From NCBI GenBank assembly GCA_050331395.1, contig JBHJGX010000053.1:1-29342 (forward strand): DNA of 29,342 nucleotides. The letters are read 5' to 3'. Below the pieces are notes generated by a model. That model saw only the letters and a program-made list of their open reading frames with translations, was not told where the DNA came from and did no database searches. Both the position numbers and the translations under genes were made by a program. Shown one piece after another: positions 15,019 to 22,991 of the stretch (its first letter is position 1; each line of letters opens with the position of its first letter). The stretch is from Thermohalobaculum sp050331395 (lineage in GTDB: Bacteria > Pseudomonadota > Alphaproteobacteria > Rhodobacterales > Rhodobacteraceae).

Positions 15019-17850
15019 ATGACCGAAACCGACGAGGCCCTGCGCGAGGCGCTCCTCGAGCTCAAGCTCCTCCGCCAGCGCGAGGCGACCGCGCTGCGCG
15101 AGAGCAACGCGCTCCTCGACGGACTGACGAGCATGAACCGGGCCACCCGGCCCGGTGAGGCGGTGCCGCGGCTGCTCGCCTCGATCCGGGAGAGCCTCGG
15201 CTGCGACGCCGTCGCGCTCCTGAACGGACCCGAGGGGCGCGGGTGTCTGACCCATTCCACCGATCCGGCGCTGACCGGCGTGCAACTCGAGGTCGCGCTC
15301 GGGGCGCGCAAGCGGTCGATGCGGGTTGCGGATACTGCCCTCTCGGATCGATGGGCCGGGGTTCCTGCCCCGCTGCGCAGCTTCACGGCCCTCCTGTCGG
15401 TGCCGATCGCGCTGCCCGGCCCGGAGCTGAGCGCAATCCTCTGCCTGTCGCGCACCCGCGGCGTCTTTACCGCGGGCGATCAGAAGCTTCTGCAGCGGCT
15501 CTCGATCCTCGCGGCCCAGGCGCTCGCGACCCTCGGCCTGACAGAGCGCAACGCGCTTCTGGCGGGCGTAATCGACGGATCGTCCGCGAGCGTTGCGATC
15601 GCGGACGCGACGCATGACGAGCTGCCTCTGGTCTATGTCAACGATGCCTTCGTCGCGCTCACCGGCTTTGGGCGAGACGAGGTGATCGGGCAGAACTGCC
15701 GGTTCCTGAGCGCAGAGGATCCGGATGCCCCGGAACGGGTGCGGCTGCGCGCAACGGTCCGGGAGCGCGGCTCGGGGACCTTCACGCTGCTCAACCGACG
15801 CCGCGACGGCACGTTCTTCTGGAATCGCCTGACGATCTTCCCGGTCGAGGACAGCGCCGGACGGACGACCAGCCTCGTTGCGACCCAGACCGACATCACC
15901 GCCGAACGCGCCGCTGCAGAGGAGCGCGATGTCGCCCGGCAACGGATGATCTCCGCGCTCTCGGTGACGTCGGAGGGGTTCATCGTGCTCGATCCCGCTG
16001 GCACGGTCGTCTACGCAAATCCCGCCTACCGTGACTTCTACGACGAGACCGGCGACCTTTTCGCGTCCGGCGGGCGGTTCGCCGACGCCTGGGAAGCGCG
16101 GCTTGTCGCAATGGGGGCTGCCGGGGCGGCAGCGCGGACACAGGCGCGGGCGCGTCAGAACGTCCTCTTCGGAGGTGCCGAGGACCGGGAGGAGGAGCTT
16201 CCCGACGGACGTATCCTGCTGATCAATGACCGCCCGACCGACGAGGGCGGCGCGGTTTCGATCGCGACCGATATCACCGCGCTCAAGGCGACCGAGCGGG
16301 TGCTCGCGCAGCGGGCCGCCGCCATCGACGCCGCGCAGGACGCGATCGCCGTGACCGACGAGGACGGCCGGTTTGTTTACATGAACCCCGCGCATCTGGC
16401 GATGTTCGGTTACGAGAGCGAGGCAGAGGTGCTCGGGCGCCCCTGGAGCATGCTCTACGCGCCAGAAGAGGCGGAGCAGATCGAGCGCGACGGGTTGCCC
16501 GTGCTCCGCGCATCCGGACGTTGGCGTGGCGAGGTGCTGGGGCGTGCGCGCGACGGCACCCCGGTTGAGCAGGAGGTCTCCCTCACGCTTCTGGCGGATA
16601 TCGGGCTCGTCTGCGTGACCCGCGACATTTCCGAGCGCAACCGCTCCGAGCGCGAACGGGCCCGGCTGACCGATCAGCTCCAGACCGCGCAGCGCCAGGA
16701 GGCGGTCGGTCAGCTTGCCGCCGGTGTCGCGCACGACTTCAACAACCTGCTCTCGGTCATCGGCACCAGCATCGCGATGCTCGAGCCGGAGCATGAGGGA
16801 GATCCGGAGGCGCTCGGCCACCTCACCCGCATCGGCGGGGCCGTGGAGCGGGCCGGCACGCTCGTGCGTCGGCTGATGAGCTTCGGTGCGCGCACCGCCG
16901 AGACCCGGCTCTTCGACGTGCGGGAGGTGGTCAGGGAGGCTTCGGAGCTCCTGCGGGCCGGTATCCCGCGGTCGATCCGGCTGGCGGTCGCGGTGCCGGA
17001 CGCGCCGCTCGAGCTGAACGCAAGCCCGACCGAGCTGCTCCAGGTCATCCTCAACCTCGGCATCAATGCGCGAGACGCTGTCGGCGAGGCGGCGGGAGAG
17101 GTTGGCATCCGCCTCCGCGAGGCGCGGCCTGAGGACATCCCCTGCGGCGTTCTCATCGGTAAGGTCGAACCCGGCCGGCGGCACGCGCTGATCGAGGTCT
17201 CCGACACGGGCCAAGGCATGAGCGCGGAAACCCGGCAACAGATCTTCCGGCCCTACTACTCGACAAAGGGCGAGGGTGGCACGGGGCTGGGGCTCCTCGT
17301 CGTCTCGAGCGTTGTCGGCAAGGCGGCCGGCGGGATTGCCGTGAGCTCCGAGCCCGGACGGGGAAGCCGCTTCCAGGTGTTCTGGCCGCTCGACGCGGCC
17401 GCGACCGAGCCGGCGGCGGCAGTCGAAGAGATCTCGGCCAGCGTCGATCTCGCAGGCCGGCTCGCCCTCGTCTGCGATGACATGGCGGACGTGGCGCAAG
17501 GCATTGCCGCTCTCCTTGAGCAGCTTGGGGCGGAGGTCGCGGTCTGCGAGGACCCACACGATGCACTGGAGGCGGTCAGCGAGGACCCGGAAAGCTGGGA
17601 TCTGCTGATCACCGACTACGACATGCCCGGGATGACGGGCGCCGCGCTGATGGCGGGTGTTCGCGCGATGGCGCCCGAAATACCCGTGGTGCTCTGCAGC
17701 GCGCTCGCCGAAGCCCGTGACCAGGCGGCGAATGCCGATGCGGTGCTGTCCAAGCCGGTCACACGTTCAAGCTTGCAGGCGGCGGTGGCACGAGCCATGC
17801 TTGCGCGCGGCAGGGAGCCACTTCGCAACCGGGACGACGAGGCGCCGTGA
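15019..17850 (+). CDS. GAF-LOV-PAS-PAS hybrid histidine kinase with C-terminal receiver
   Basis: This is a 943-residue cytoplasmic sensor kinase without membrane segments. In order: a coiled start; a GAF domain (about 35-175); a LOV domain (about 181-300); two PAS domains (about 310-430 and 434-550); a HisKA domain with phospho-acceptor His572 in VAHDFNN; an HATPase with DTGQGM and GTGLGL; and a receiver (about 814-935) with Asp866 in TDYDMPG. The LOV domain has the flavin-cysteinyl motif GQNCRFLS (Cys227), NRRRDGTFFWN, and the flavin-contacting Gln in VATQTDIT, so it should be a working blue-light sensor. The ATG at 15019 has GGGAAG ahead. Its stop overlaps the start of the response regulator gene (GTGA), so translation is coupled. 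It may also receive input from the FIST protein. Confidence 0.93.
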   Translation: MTETDEALREALLELKLLRQREATALRESNALLDGLTSMNRATRPGEAVPRLLASIRESLGCDAVALLNGPEGRGCLTHSTDPALTGVQLEVALGARKRSMRVADTALSDRWAGVPAPLRSFTALLSVPIALPGPELSAILCLSRTRGVFTAGDQKLLQRLSILAAQALATLGLTERNALLAGVIDGSSASVAIADATHDELPLVYVNDAFVALTGFGRDEVIGQNCRFLSAEDPDAPERVRLRATVRERGSGTFTLLNRRRDGTFFWNRLTIFPVEDSAGRTTSLVATQTDITAERAAAEERDVARQRMISALSVTSEGFIVLDPAGTVVYANPAYRDFYDETGDLFASGGRFADAWEARLVAMGAAGAAARTQARARQNVLFGGAEDREEELPDGRILLINDRPTDEGGAVSIATDITALKATERVLAQRAAAIDAAQDAIAVTDEDGRFVYMNPAHLAMFGYESEAEVLGRPWSMLYAPEEAEQIERDGLPVLRASGRWRGEVLGRARDGTPVEQEVSLTLLADIGLVCVTRDISERNRSERERARLTDQLQTAQRQEAVGQLAAGVAHDFNNLLSVIGTSIAMLEPEHEGDPEALGHLTRIGGAVERAGTLVRRLMSFGARTAETRLFDVREVVREASELLRAGIPRSIRLAVAVPDAPLELNASPTELLQVILNLGINARDAVGEAAGEVGIRLREARPEDIPCGVLIGKVEPGRRHALIEVSDTGQGMSAETRQQIFRPYYSTKGEGGTGLGLLVVSSVVGKAAGGIAVSSEPGRGSRFQVFWPLDAAATEPAAAVEEISASVDLAGRLALVCDDMADVAQGIAALLEQLGAEVAVCEDPHDALEAVSEDPESWDLLITDYDMPGMTGAALMAGVRAMAPEIPVVLCSALAEARDQAANADAVLSKPVTRSSLQAAVARAMLARGREPLRNRDDEAP

Positions 17851-18464
17851 GGATCCTTCTGGCCGACGATCACGAACTGGTCCGGGACACGATCAAAGCC
17901 TTTCTCGAACGAGAGGGCGACCTCGAGGTCACCGTGGCCGACGATTTCCACGGCGCGCGGGCGCTCCTCGAGGCGGAGGGGCCGTACGATTTGGTCCTGC
18001 TCGACTATTCGATGCCCGGAATGGAGGGGCTCGAGGGGTTGGACGCGGCGCGGGCGCTGAACGGCGAGAACCCGGTTGCGATCATGTCGGGCACGGCCCG
18101 CAAGAATGTCGCACAGGAGGCGCTCGATCGTGGCAGCGCCGGGTTCCTGCCCAAGACCATGCCGGCGAAGTCGCTCCTGAACGCGGTGCGTTTCATGGCG
18201 ATGGGCGAGAAGTACGCGCCGCTCGATTTCTTGACAGCGGCCGAGGAGGAGGAACCGGTCCATCCGCTGGCGCGCGCGATGTCGGACCGGGAGCGCCAAG
18301 TACTGAGCGGGCTCTGCCGCGGCCTCTCCAACAAGGAAATCGCCCGCGAGCTCGAACTTCAGGAGGTCACGATCAAGCTCCACGTCAAGACGCTTTGCCG
18401 CAAGCTCGATGCCCGAAACCGCACCCAGGCGGCGATGATCGCGAAGGAGGCCGGGATCCTCTAG
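17847..18464 (+). CDS. NarL/FixJ-type response regulator (receiver plus LuxR DNA-binding domain)
   Basis: This 205-residue transcription regulator has a receiver domain with the acidic pair in LLADDHE, phospho-acceptor Asp53 in LVLLDYSMPG, and Lys in FLPKTMPA. A LuxR-type helix-turn-helix follows at about 143-200 (LSNKEIARELELQEVTIKLHVKTL). The start is a GTG at 17847 that overlaps the kinase stop codon. The gene order makes it the output of the LOV kinase. I infer that it binds the CTATCC-N4-GGATAG dyads found upstream of the signalling operon and the exopolysaccharide operons. This is unproven, but no other regulator gene is in the window. Confidence 0.94.
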   Translation: MRILLADDHELVRDTIKAFLEREGDLEVTVADDFHGARALLEAEGPYDLVLLDYSMPGMEGLEGLDAARALNGENPVAIMSGTARKNVAQEALDRGSAGFLPKTMPAKSLLNAVRFMAMGEKYAPLDFLTAAEEEEPVHPLARAMSDRERQVLSGLCRGLSNKEIARELELQEVTIKLHVKTLCRKLDARNRTQAAMIAKEAGIL

Positions 18465-18482
18465 ACAGAAGGATCCTCTTTG
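18454..18482 (+). terminator. Weak candidate terminator after the response regulator gene
   Basis: Two copies of GGATCC (18454-18459 and 18471-18476), each self-complementary, can pair across an 11-base loop and are followed by TCTTT. The hairpin spans the stop codon at 18462-18464. The same bases form a direct repeat, GGATCCTCT. The stem is short, so this is uncertain. Confidence 0.3.
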
Positions 18483-18842
18483 CAGGAGCCCGGCAGGTCG
18501 GCCGGGACGGGATGGGATGTGACAGCGCTGCCACGGACCGTCTGACGTCATTTCGGCTCTTGCAAGCCACGAGGGGCCCCGGCGGTCGCAAAGCGCCGTG
18601 TCCCACCGCTCGCCCAGGCTGAGAGGGACCGTGTGCTTTCGCGGCCCCCTGTCGACGCATGCAGGCGTAAGCAATCTTCGGAAAATTTTCGTTAATGCGG
18701 GCCGGTAAGGGTTTGCCGACGCGGGTGACCTATCCGTTCGGATAGGCCGGCGCGCCGAACGCCCCGTGCGATCGCCGGCTGCACGTCTGCTGATGGCGCG
18801 CGGCCGCTGGTATCTCCCCGTCATCCGAAGGGGAGAGCGCCC
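18465..18842. other. Intergenic region with the promoter of the co-polymerase operon
   Basis: These 378 bases separate the signalling operon from the co-polymerase gene and contain no credible gene. They hold the second copy of the CTATCC-N4-GGATAG dyad (18730-18745) and, just upstream of it, an AT-rich palindrome GGAAAATTTTCG. A TATCTC hexamer at 18811 is a possible -10 element. The exact promoter could not be fixed. Confidence 0.6.
18730..18745. promoter_or_regulatory. Palindromic operator CTATCC-GTTC-GGATAG, site 2
   Basis: A perfect 6-bp dyad with a 4-base spacer, extended by one more pair (CCTATCC and GGATAGG). It lies 97 bases upstream of the co-polymerase start codon. Half-sites are identical to site 1 and the spacer differs by one base (GTTC against TTTC), which points to a protein contacting the half-sites. 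Confidence 0.7.
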
Positions 18843-20333
18843 ATGAACATGCGTGCCGCTATTGCCGAGCCAGCCTCGCGGCTCGAGCCCGAATGCCGCA
18901 TCGCCACGCCATCGCGGGGGTGGTTCGTGCGAACCACGCTCCGCTCGCTCACGTTCCGCCGCCTCGTCTTTGGCGGCAGGATCGACGATGCCGGACGGCT
19001 GCCGCGGTACGGCCTACTCGCGCTTCTCGGCGTTGCCGCGCTCTGGGTGCCGGTCGTGGCTTACCTTCAACTCGCGCCGGTGCGATACACCTCGTCGGTC
19101 TCGCTCATCCTGCCGGGCTCCGGCGCCTCCAACTCGATCAGCCTCTCCGAGATCGGCCAGGCCTCGTCCTTTGCCAATTCTGCCTATGCGAGTCCGTCCC
19201 TCAGCCCGACCGTGACCTACAAGCGCCTGCTTGCCTCGCAGCGCGTCCTCGCCGCGGCGGCGGGCAGGCTCGGTGTGGAGGGCGCCCTCGACGAGCCCCG
19301 CGTAAAGCTCGTCGACCAGACCGGCCTCGTGCTGCTCGAGATGCGGGGCGCGAGCCCGGAGGACGCACAGGCGCGCGCCGAGGCTCTGACGGCCGCGTTC
19401 CTCGCCGAGCTGGAGACGCTGCGCCGCGACGAGCAGACCCGGCGCGCGGATAGCGCGCGGAGCGCGATCGCGGAGTATGAGACCGCCGTGGGGGACATCC
19501 GGCAGGACATCACCCGTCTGCAGAGAGAGAGCGGCCTGACCTCGTCGCAGACGTTCGAGGAGATCGTTGCCGGTCGGGAGGAGCTTGCGGCACGCCTGCG
19601 CGACCTCGACGCCGATCTCGAGCAAACGACGGCCCGGACCGCGGCGCTCGAAGCCGCGCTCGGGGTGGAGGCGCAGCTCGCGGCGCTGTCGCTCAAGCTG
19701 CAGGCGGATCCCGAGTTCCGGAACCTCGGGCGGGCCATGGCAACCGCAGCATCGGAGCTTGCCGAGGCGCGGGGAGAGTACGGCGAGCGCCATCCGGTGC
19801 TGATCGAGGCACGGGACCGGTACACCGGCACGGTGTCGCGCCTGCGGGCGCGGGCCGGCCGGCTCACGGGGCTCACGGACGCGGCGCTCGGCCAGCGGAT
19901 CGATCTCGCGGCCGACGGGGAGCGGGCGAGCCTGCTGGCCGAGCTTGTCCGCCTCTCGGCCGAGCGCAGGGGCCTTGTCGCCGAGCACGCGGTAGTGGCC
20001 GACAAGCTCGCCAATGCCGATCTCCGGGTCGACCGGCTGATGGAGGCCGCCGGCCGGCTCGACGATCTGCAGCGCGACTATCAGGTGGCGGAAGCCGTTT
20101 TCGCCTCCGCCCTTGCCCGTGTCGATACCTCGAAGGCGGATGTCTTCGCGTCCTATCCCCTCGTGCAGATCCTGGAGACGGCTTCCTTGCCCGCTCGCCC
20201 CTCGTCGCCGCGCAAGATGATCGCCATCGCCGCTGGCGTGGCCGGCACGTTCTGTCTCTTCCTCGCGCTCGCCCTCGCCTGGCTCCGCCGCCCGGTCATC
20301 GACTGGCTGATCCGGAAAGCGACCTCGGCATGA
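18843..20333 (+). CDS. Wzz/GumC-type polysaccharide co-polymerase (chain-length determinant) without kinase domain
   Basis: This 496-residue inner-membrane protein sets exopolysaccharide chain length together with the polymerase. It has a cytoplasmic N-terminus of about 55 residues, a first membrane helix (about 58-76, LLALLGVAALWVPVVAYL), a long periplasmic part rich in coiled-coil-like Ala/Glu/Arg/Leu helices, and a second membrane helix near the C-terminus (MIAIAAGVAGTFCLFLALALAWL) preceded by the Pro-containing block ARPSSPRK. No Walker motifs or Tyr cluster follow, so the BY-kinase part found in many relatives is absent and is not encoded elsewhere in the window. The ATG at 18843 has GGGGAG ahead. 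The gene overlaps the polymerase gene by 4 bases. Confidence 0.9.
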   Translation: MNMRAAIAEPASRLEPECRIATPSRGWFVRTTLRSLTFRRLVFGGRIDDAGRLPRYGLLALLGVAALWVPVVAYLQLAPVRYTSSVSLILPGSGASNSISLSEIGQASSFANSAYASPSLSPTVTYKRLLASQRVLAAAAGRLGVEGALDEPRVKLVDQTGLVLLEMRGASPEDAQARAEALTAAFLAELETLRRDEQTRRADSARSAIAEYETAVGDIRQDITRLQRESGLTSSQTFEEIVAGREELAARLRDLDADLEQTTARTAALEAALGVEAQLAALSLKLQADPEFRNLGRAMATAASELAEARGEYGERHPVLIEARDRYTGTVSRLRARAGRLTGLTDAALGQRIDLAADGERASLLAELVRLSAERRGLVAEHAVVADKLANADLRVDRLMEAAGRLDDLQRDYQVAEAVFASALARVDTSKADVFASYPLVQILETASLPARPSSPRKMIAIAAGVAGTFCLFLALALAWLRRPVIDWLIRKATSA

Positions 20334-21604
20334 GCGCCCGTGCCGCCAACCCCGCCGAAGCGATGGCGGCCTGGACGATCCGGGCGACCTGGCCGTTCTA
20401 CTTTGTCGGAGCGCTCTATGTGGTGGGTCCCGTGATCGCGTGGCTGCTTGCCGGGCTCGCCCTGCTCGCGCTCTATCTCGGCCCGGCAATGCGGCCCGAC
20501 CTGCGGTCTGCCGGTCCAATCCCGCCCGTCGTCTGGGGTTGGATCGCGGGCATGGCGGTTATGCTGGTCGCCCTCTGGGTCGGCCATCTCGACTGGGGTC
20601 TCGGCACCGGAAAAACGATCAAGTCCACAATCGGCTGGGCCAAGGGCTGGGCGCTGATGGCGCTCTTTCCGCTGGCCGGTGCCGTGCTGCCGATCCGCCG
20701 GGGGCCCATCGTACGCGCCCAGTGCGTCGTCGCGCTCTGGACCTTATGCCTGCTGCCGATCCTGCTCGCCGCGCCCTATGCCGGACTGCCCTCGAAGATT
20801 TTCGTCTCGCCGCTGAAAGCAGTCGGCGGACCCGGACCGGAATACTTCACCATCTTCCTTTACATCCTCGATCCTGCGACCTGGACGCCGCGCTGGTCGT
20901 TTTATGCGCCCTGGTGCCCCTTTGCGGGGTTGCTCGGCGTGGTGATGGTGCTCTTTGCACTTGAGGAACGCGACCGGCGCTGGATGATCGTCGGGATACT
21001 CGGCGGGGTCGCGATGATCCTGCTGTCGAAGTCGCGCATGAGCCTGGTCGCGCTGGTCGTCTGCTCGATCGGGCCGCGGATGATGCCGCTGCTCTTGCGC
21101 GCCTGGGCGTGGGGCATGGCGAGCGTCGCGGTCACCTCGCTGGCGGCTCTGGGCGTGCCGCTCCTCAACCTCGCGCACGATGCAGTGGACCGCTTCAAGA
21201 ACGCCCGCGCGGACAGCACCCGGGTTCGGGCGGCCTTGCAGCGAATTGCCGAAGAGCGCTGGCGCACCGAGGCCGTGTGGTTCGGCCATGGCACGGTCGA
21301 ACCGGGGCCGCATCTGGTGGAATACATGCCCATCGGCAGCCACCACACGTGGTTCGGCCTGCTGTTCGTGAAGGGGCTGATAGGGTTCTTCGCGCTCCTC
21401 GGGCCGATGGTCTGGCAGCTCTGGCTGGCCCTCGTCGACGCCGCCCGTGGGCCGCGGGGCCGCCTTCCGCTGGGGATCATGCTGGTCTTCGTGATCCTCT
21501 CCTTTGGCGAGAACATCGAGATCGAGGTCTACCTGCTCTGGCCCGCGCTGCTCGTTCTCGGCATCCATGCGCGGGAGCTGAGGACAGGCGCGGCACCGGA
21601 CTGA
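20330..21604 (+). CDS. Wzy/O-antigen-ligase-type polysaccharide polymerase
   Basis: This 424-residue protein has about ten hydrophobic segments. A large loop before the last helices contains the block GSHHTWFGLLFVKGLIGF, and SKSRMSLVAL lies in the middle, both typical of the O-antigen ligase/polymerase family (Wzy_C). It should join lipid-linked repeat units in the periplasm. The ATG sits in an ATGA overlap with the co-polymerase gene, so the two are translationally coupled. Ligase activity cannot be excluded from the sequence, but the neighbouring co-polymerase, flippase and export gene make a polymerase role more likely. Confidence 0.85.
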   Translation: MSARAANPAEAMAAWTIRATWPFYFVGALYVVGPVIAWLLAGLALLALYLGPAMRPDLRSAGPIPPVVWGWIAGMAVMLVALWVGHLDWGLGTGKTIKSTIGWAKGWALMALFPLAGAVLPIRRGPIVRAQCVVALWTLCLLPILLAAPYAGLPSKIFVSPLKAVGGPGPEYFTIFLYILDPATWTPRWSFYAPWCPFAGLLGVVMVLFALEERDRRWMIVGILGGVAMILLSKSRMSLVALVVCSIGPRMMPLLLRAWAWGMASVAVTSLAALGVPLLNLAHDAVDRFKNARADSTRVRAALQRIAEERWRTEAVWFGHGTVEPGPHLVEYMPIGSHHTWFGLLFVKGLIGFFALLGPMVWQLWLALVDAARGPRGRLPLGIMLVFVILSFGENIEIEVYLLWPALLVLGIHARELRTGAAPD

Positions 21605-21936
21605 CGCAACGCGCTTCCCCGGGGAAAGGCCGAGGGGTCAGGGCCGTCTCGGGAAAAACGGTCTCACCGGCTGTGGGCAAGTTTCCGAGCTCAGGCGCAA
21701 AAACACCGATGCGTCGCGACGTCGTCATCCGCGTCTGCGATCCGGGCTCCGCTGGCCAGCGTGTGGCGCGGTCCGAACCGGGAAGGGACTGTCTCCGGAA
21801 GCGGGGCGGAGGGAGCCGCTCTTTCTGAGGCAACAAAGCGAGGTTAGGCCGGCCAGCCATTCTGGTCAGCTCGGCATCTGTGGACGATCACCGAGACGAG
21901 CCGCGCCCGGAGCCTCTCGCCCGGGCGCGCGCCGGA
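21605..21936. other. Convergent intergenic region
   Basis: These 332 bases lie between the 3' ends of the polymerase gene (plus) and the GT4 gene (minus). They contain a palindrome TTCCCCGGGGAA (21615-21626) just after the polymerase stop and a stronger hairpin next to the GT4 stop. I see no gene, repeat or promoter. Confidence 0.6.
21902..21929 (-). terminator. Hairpin after the flippase-glycosyltransferase operon
   Basis: CGCGCCCGG and CCGGGCGCG form a perfect 9-bp stem with a 10-base loop, 7 bases beyond the GT4 stop codon. There is no U tract, so it may act as a pause or mRNA-protecting hairpin rather than a classical intrinsic terminator. Confidence 0.5.
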
Positions 21937-22953
21937 TCAGGCAGCGGCTGCGATCCGCCGGGTGGCGTCCGTGGCTCCCTCGAGCATCCCGAGCCAGTCA
22001 TGCTCGAACTTGGCCTGTGTGGCGCGGGCGCGGAAGCGGGCGGCGAGGATGCGCTCGGCATGGGCGGAGCGGCAGAGGATGCGGATCGCGTCAGCCCATC
22101 CGGCGATCGCGTTTTGCCCGACGCCGAACGCGCCGCGGCGGACGTGCTCTGCCATCCCGTCGGTCTGCGCGACGGCTACGAGCCGCCCAGCGGCCTGCGC
22201 CTCGAGCGCCACGAGGCCGAACGCTTCCCAGCGCGAGGGCATGAGGACCGCGTCGCACGCCGCCATTGCCACCTCCGGCCGCTCGGCCCAGCCCATGAAG
22301 CGGATCCGCTGGTCGCCCGCGGCGAGGGCTTCGAGCGCCGCCCGCTCCGGCCCCTCGCCTGCGACGAGCAGCGTGGCATCGCCCGGCGCCGCCTCGCGGA
22401 AGGCCCGGATCGCGATGTCGAAGCCCTTCTGCACGTCGAGCCGGCCGATGAGGCCGAAGACGCGAGGGGCTGCCTCTAGCCGCGGCTCGAGCGCGAGAAA
22501 GGGCCCAAGGTCGACCATCGGATTGATGACGACGACGTGCTCCTCTGGAGCGAAGCCTGCCCGGGCGATCCAGTCGGCCTGCGGACGGCTCACCGCGACG
22601 ACCTGGTCGAAGAGTGCGTAGGCCACGCGCATCAGCACCTGGAAGCGCCCACGGGCCACCACATGGCTCGCGACGAACGCCTCCGTGTAGCTGTGCTCCA
22701 CGTGGATGATGCGCGCAGCGGGGTTGAGCGCCCTGAGCGCCGTGAGCATGGGCAGGTTCGCCCAACTCACCGAAAGGTGGGAAACGATCAAATCGGCGCC
22801 GAGCTTCGGGGCGCCGAGGCGGCCGCGGCGAAGCGTGCGGATCTCGTGGCGGTGTCGATGTCCCAGCGCCGTGGACTTTGCGATGTGGTCGAGGACGCGG
22901 GTGACGCCGCCGGGAGAGGTGTCGTCGACGAGGTGGATGACGGTCTGGATCAT
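21937..22953 (-). CDS. Glycosyltransferase family 4 (GT-B fold)
   Basis: This 338-residue retaining glycosyltransferase probably adds a sugar to the lipid-linked exopolysaccharide unit at the cytoplasmic membrane face. The GT4 nucleotide-sugar motif E-x7-E is present as Glu243 and Glu251 in PSRWEAFGLVALE. Supporting blocks are GLIGRLDVQKGFDIAIRAF and LLVAGEGPERAALE. The N-terminal domain has the PGGVTRV phosphate-loop-like turn. The ATG at 22953 has GGAG 10 bases ahead. It is the last of four minus-strand genes (flippase, GT2, GT2, GT4), 38 bases after the preceding GT2. Donor and acceptor are unknown. Confidence 0.92.
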   Translation of the reverse strand: MIQTVIHLVDDTSPGGVTRVLDHIAKSTALGHRHRHEIRTLRRGRLGAPKLGADLIVSHLSVSWANLPMLTALRALNPAARIIHVEHSYTEAFVASHVVARGRFQVLMRVAYALFDQVVAVSRPQADWIARAGFAPEEHVVVINPMVDLGPFLALEPRLEAAPRVFGLIGRLDVQKGFDIAIRAFREAAPGDATLLVAGEGPERAALEALAAGDQRIRFMGWAERPEVAMAACDAVLMPSRWEAFGLVALEAQAAGRLVAVAQTDGMAEHVRRGAFGVGQNAIAGWADAIRILCRSAHAERILAARFRARATQAKFEHDWLGMLEGATDATRRIAAAA

Positions 22954-22991
22954 GGGTTTCTGGCTCCGGAGCAGGTGGCTGGATCAAGGGG

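Noticed and set aside
15001..17559. Open frame of 852 codons on the minus strand opposite the kinase gene
   Set aside because: It lies entirely over a gene with clear GAF, LOV, PAS, HisKA, HATPase and receiver motifs. The translation is Arg/Gly/Ala-rich without any domain, as expected for a GC-driven shadow.
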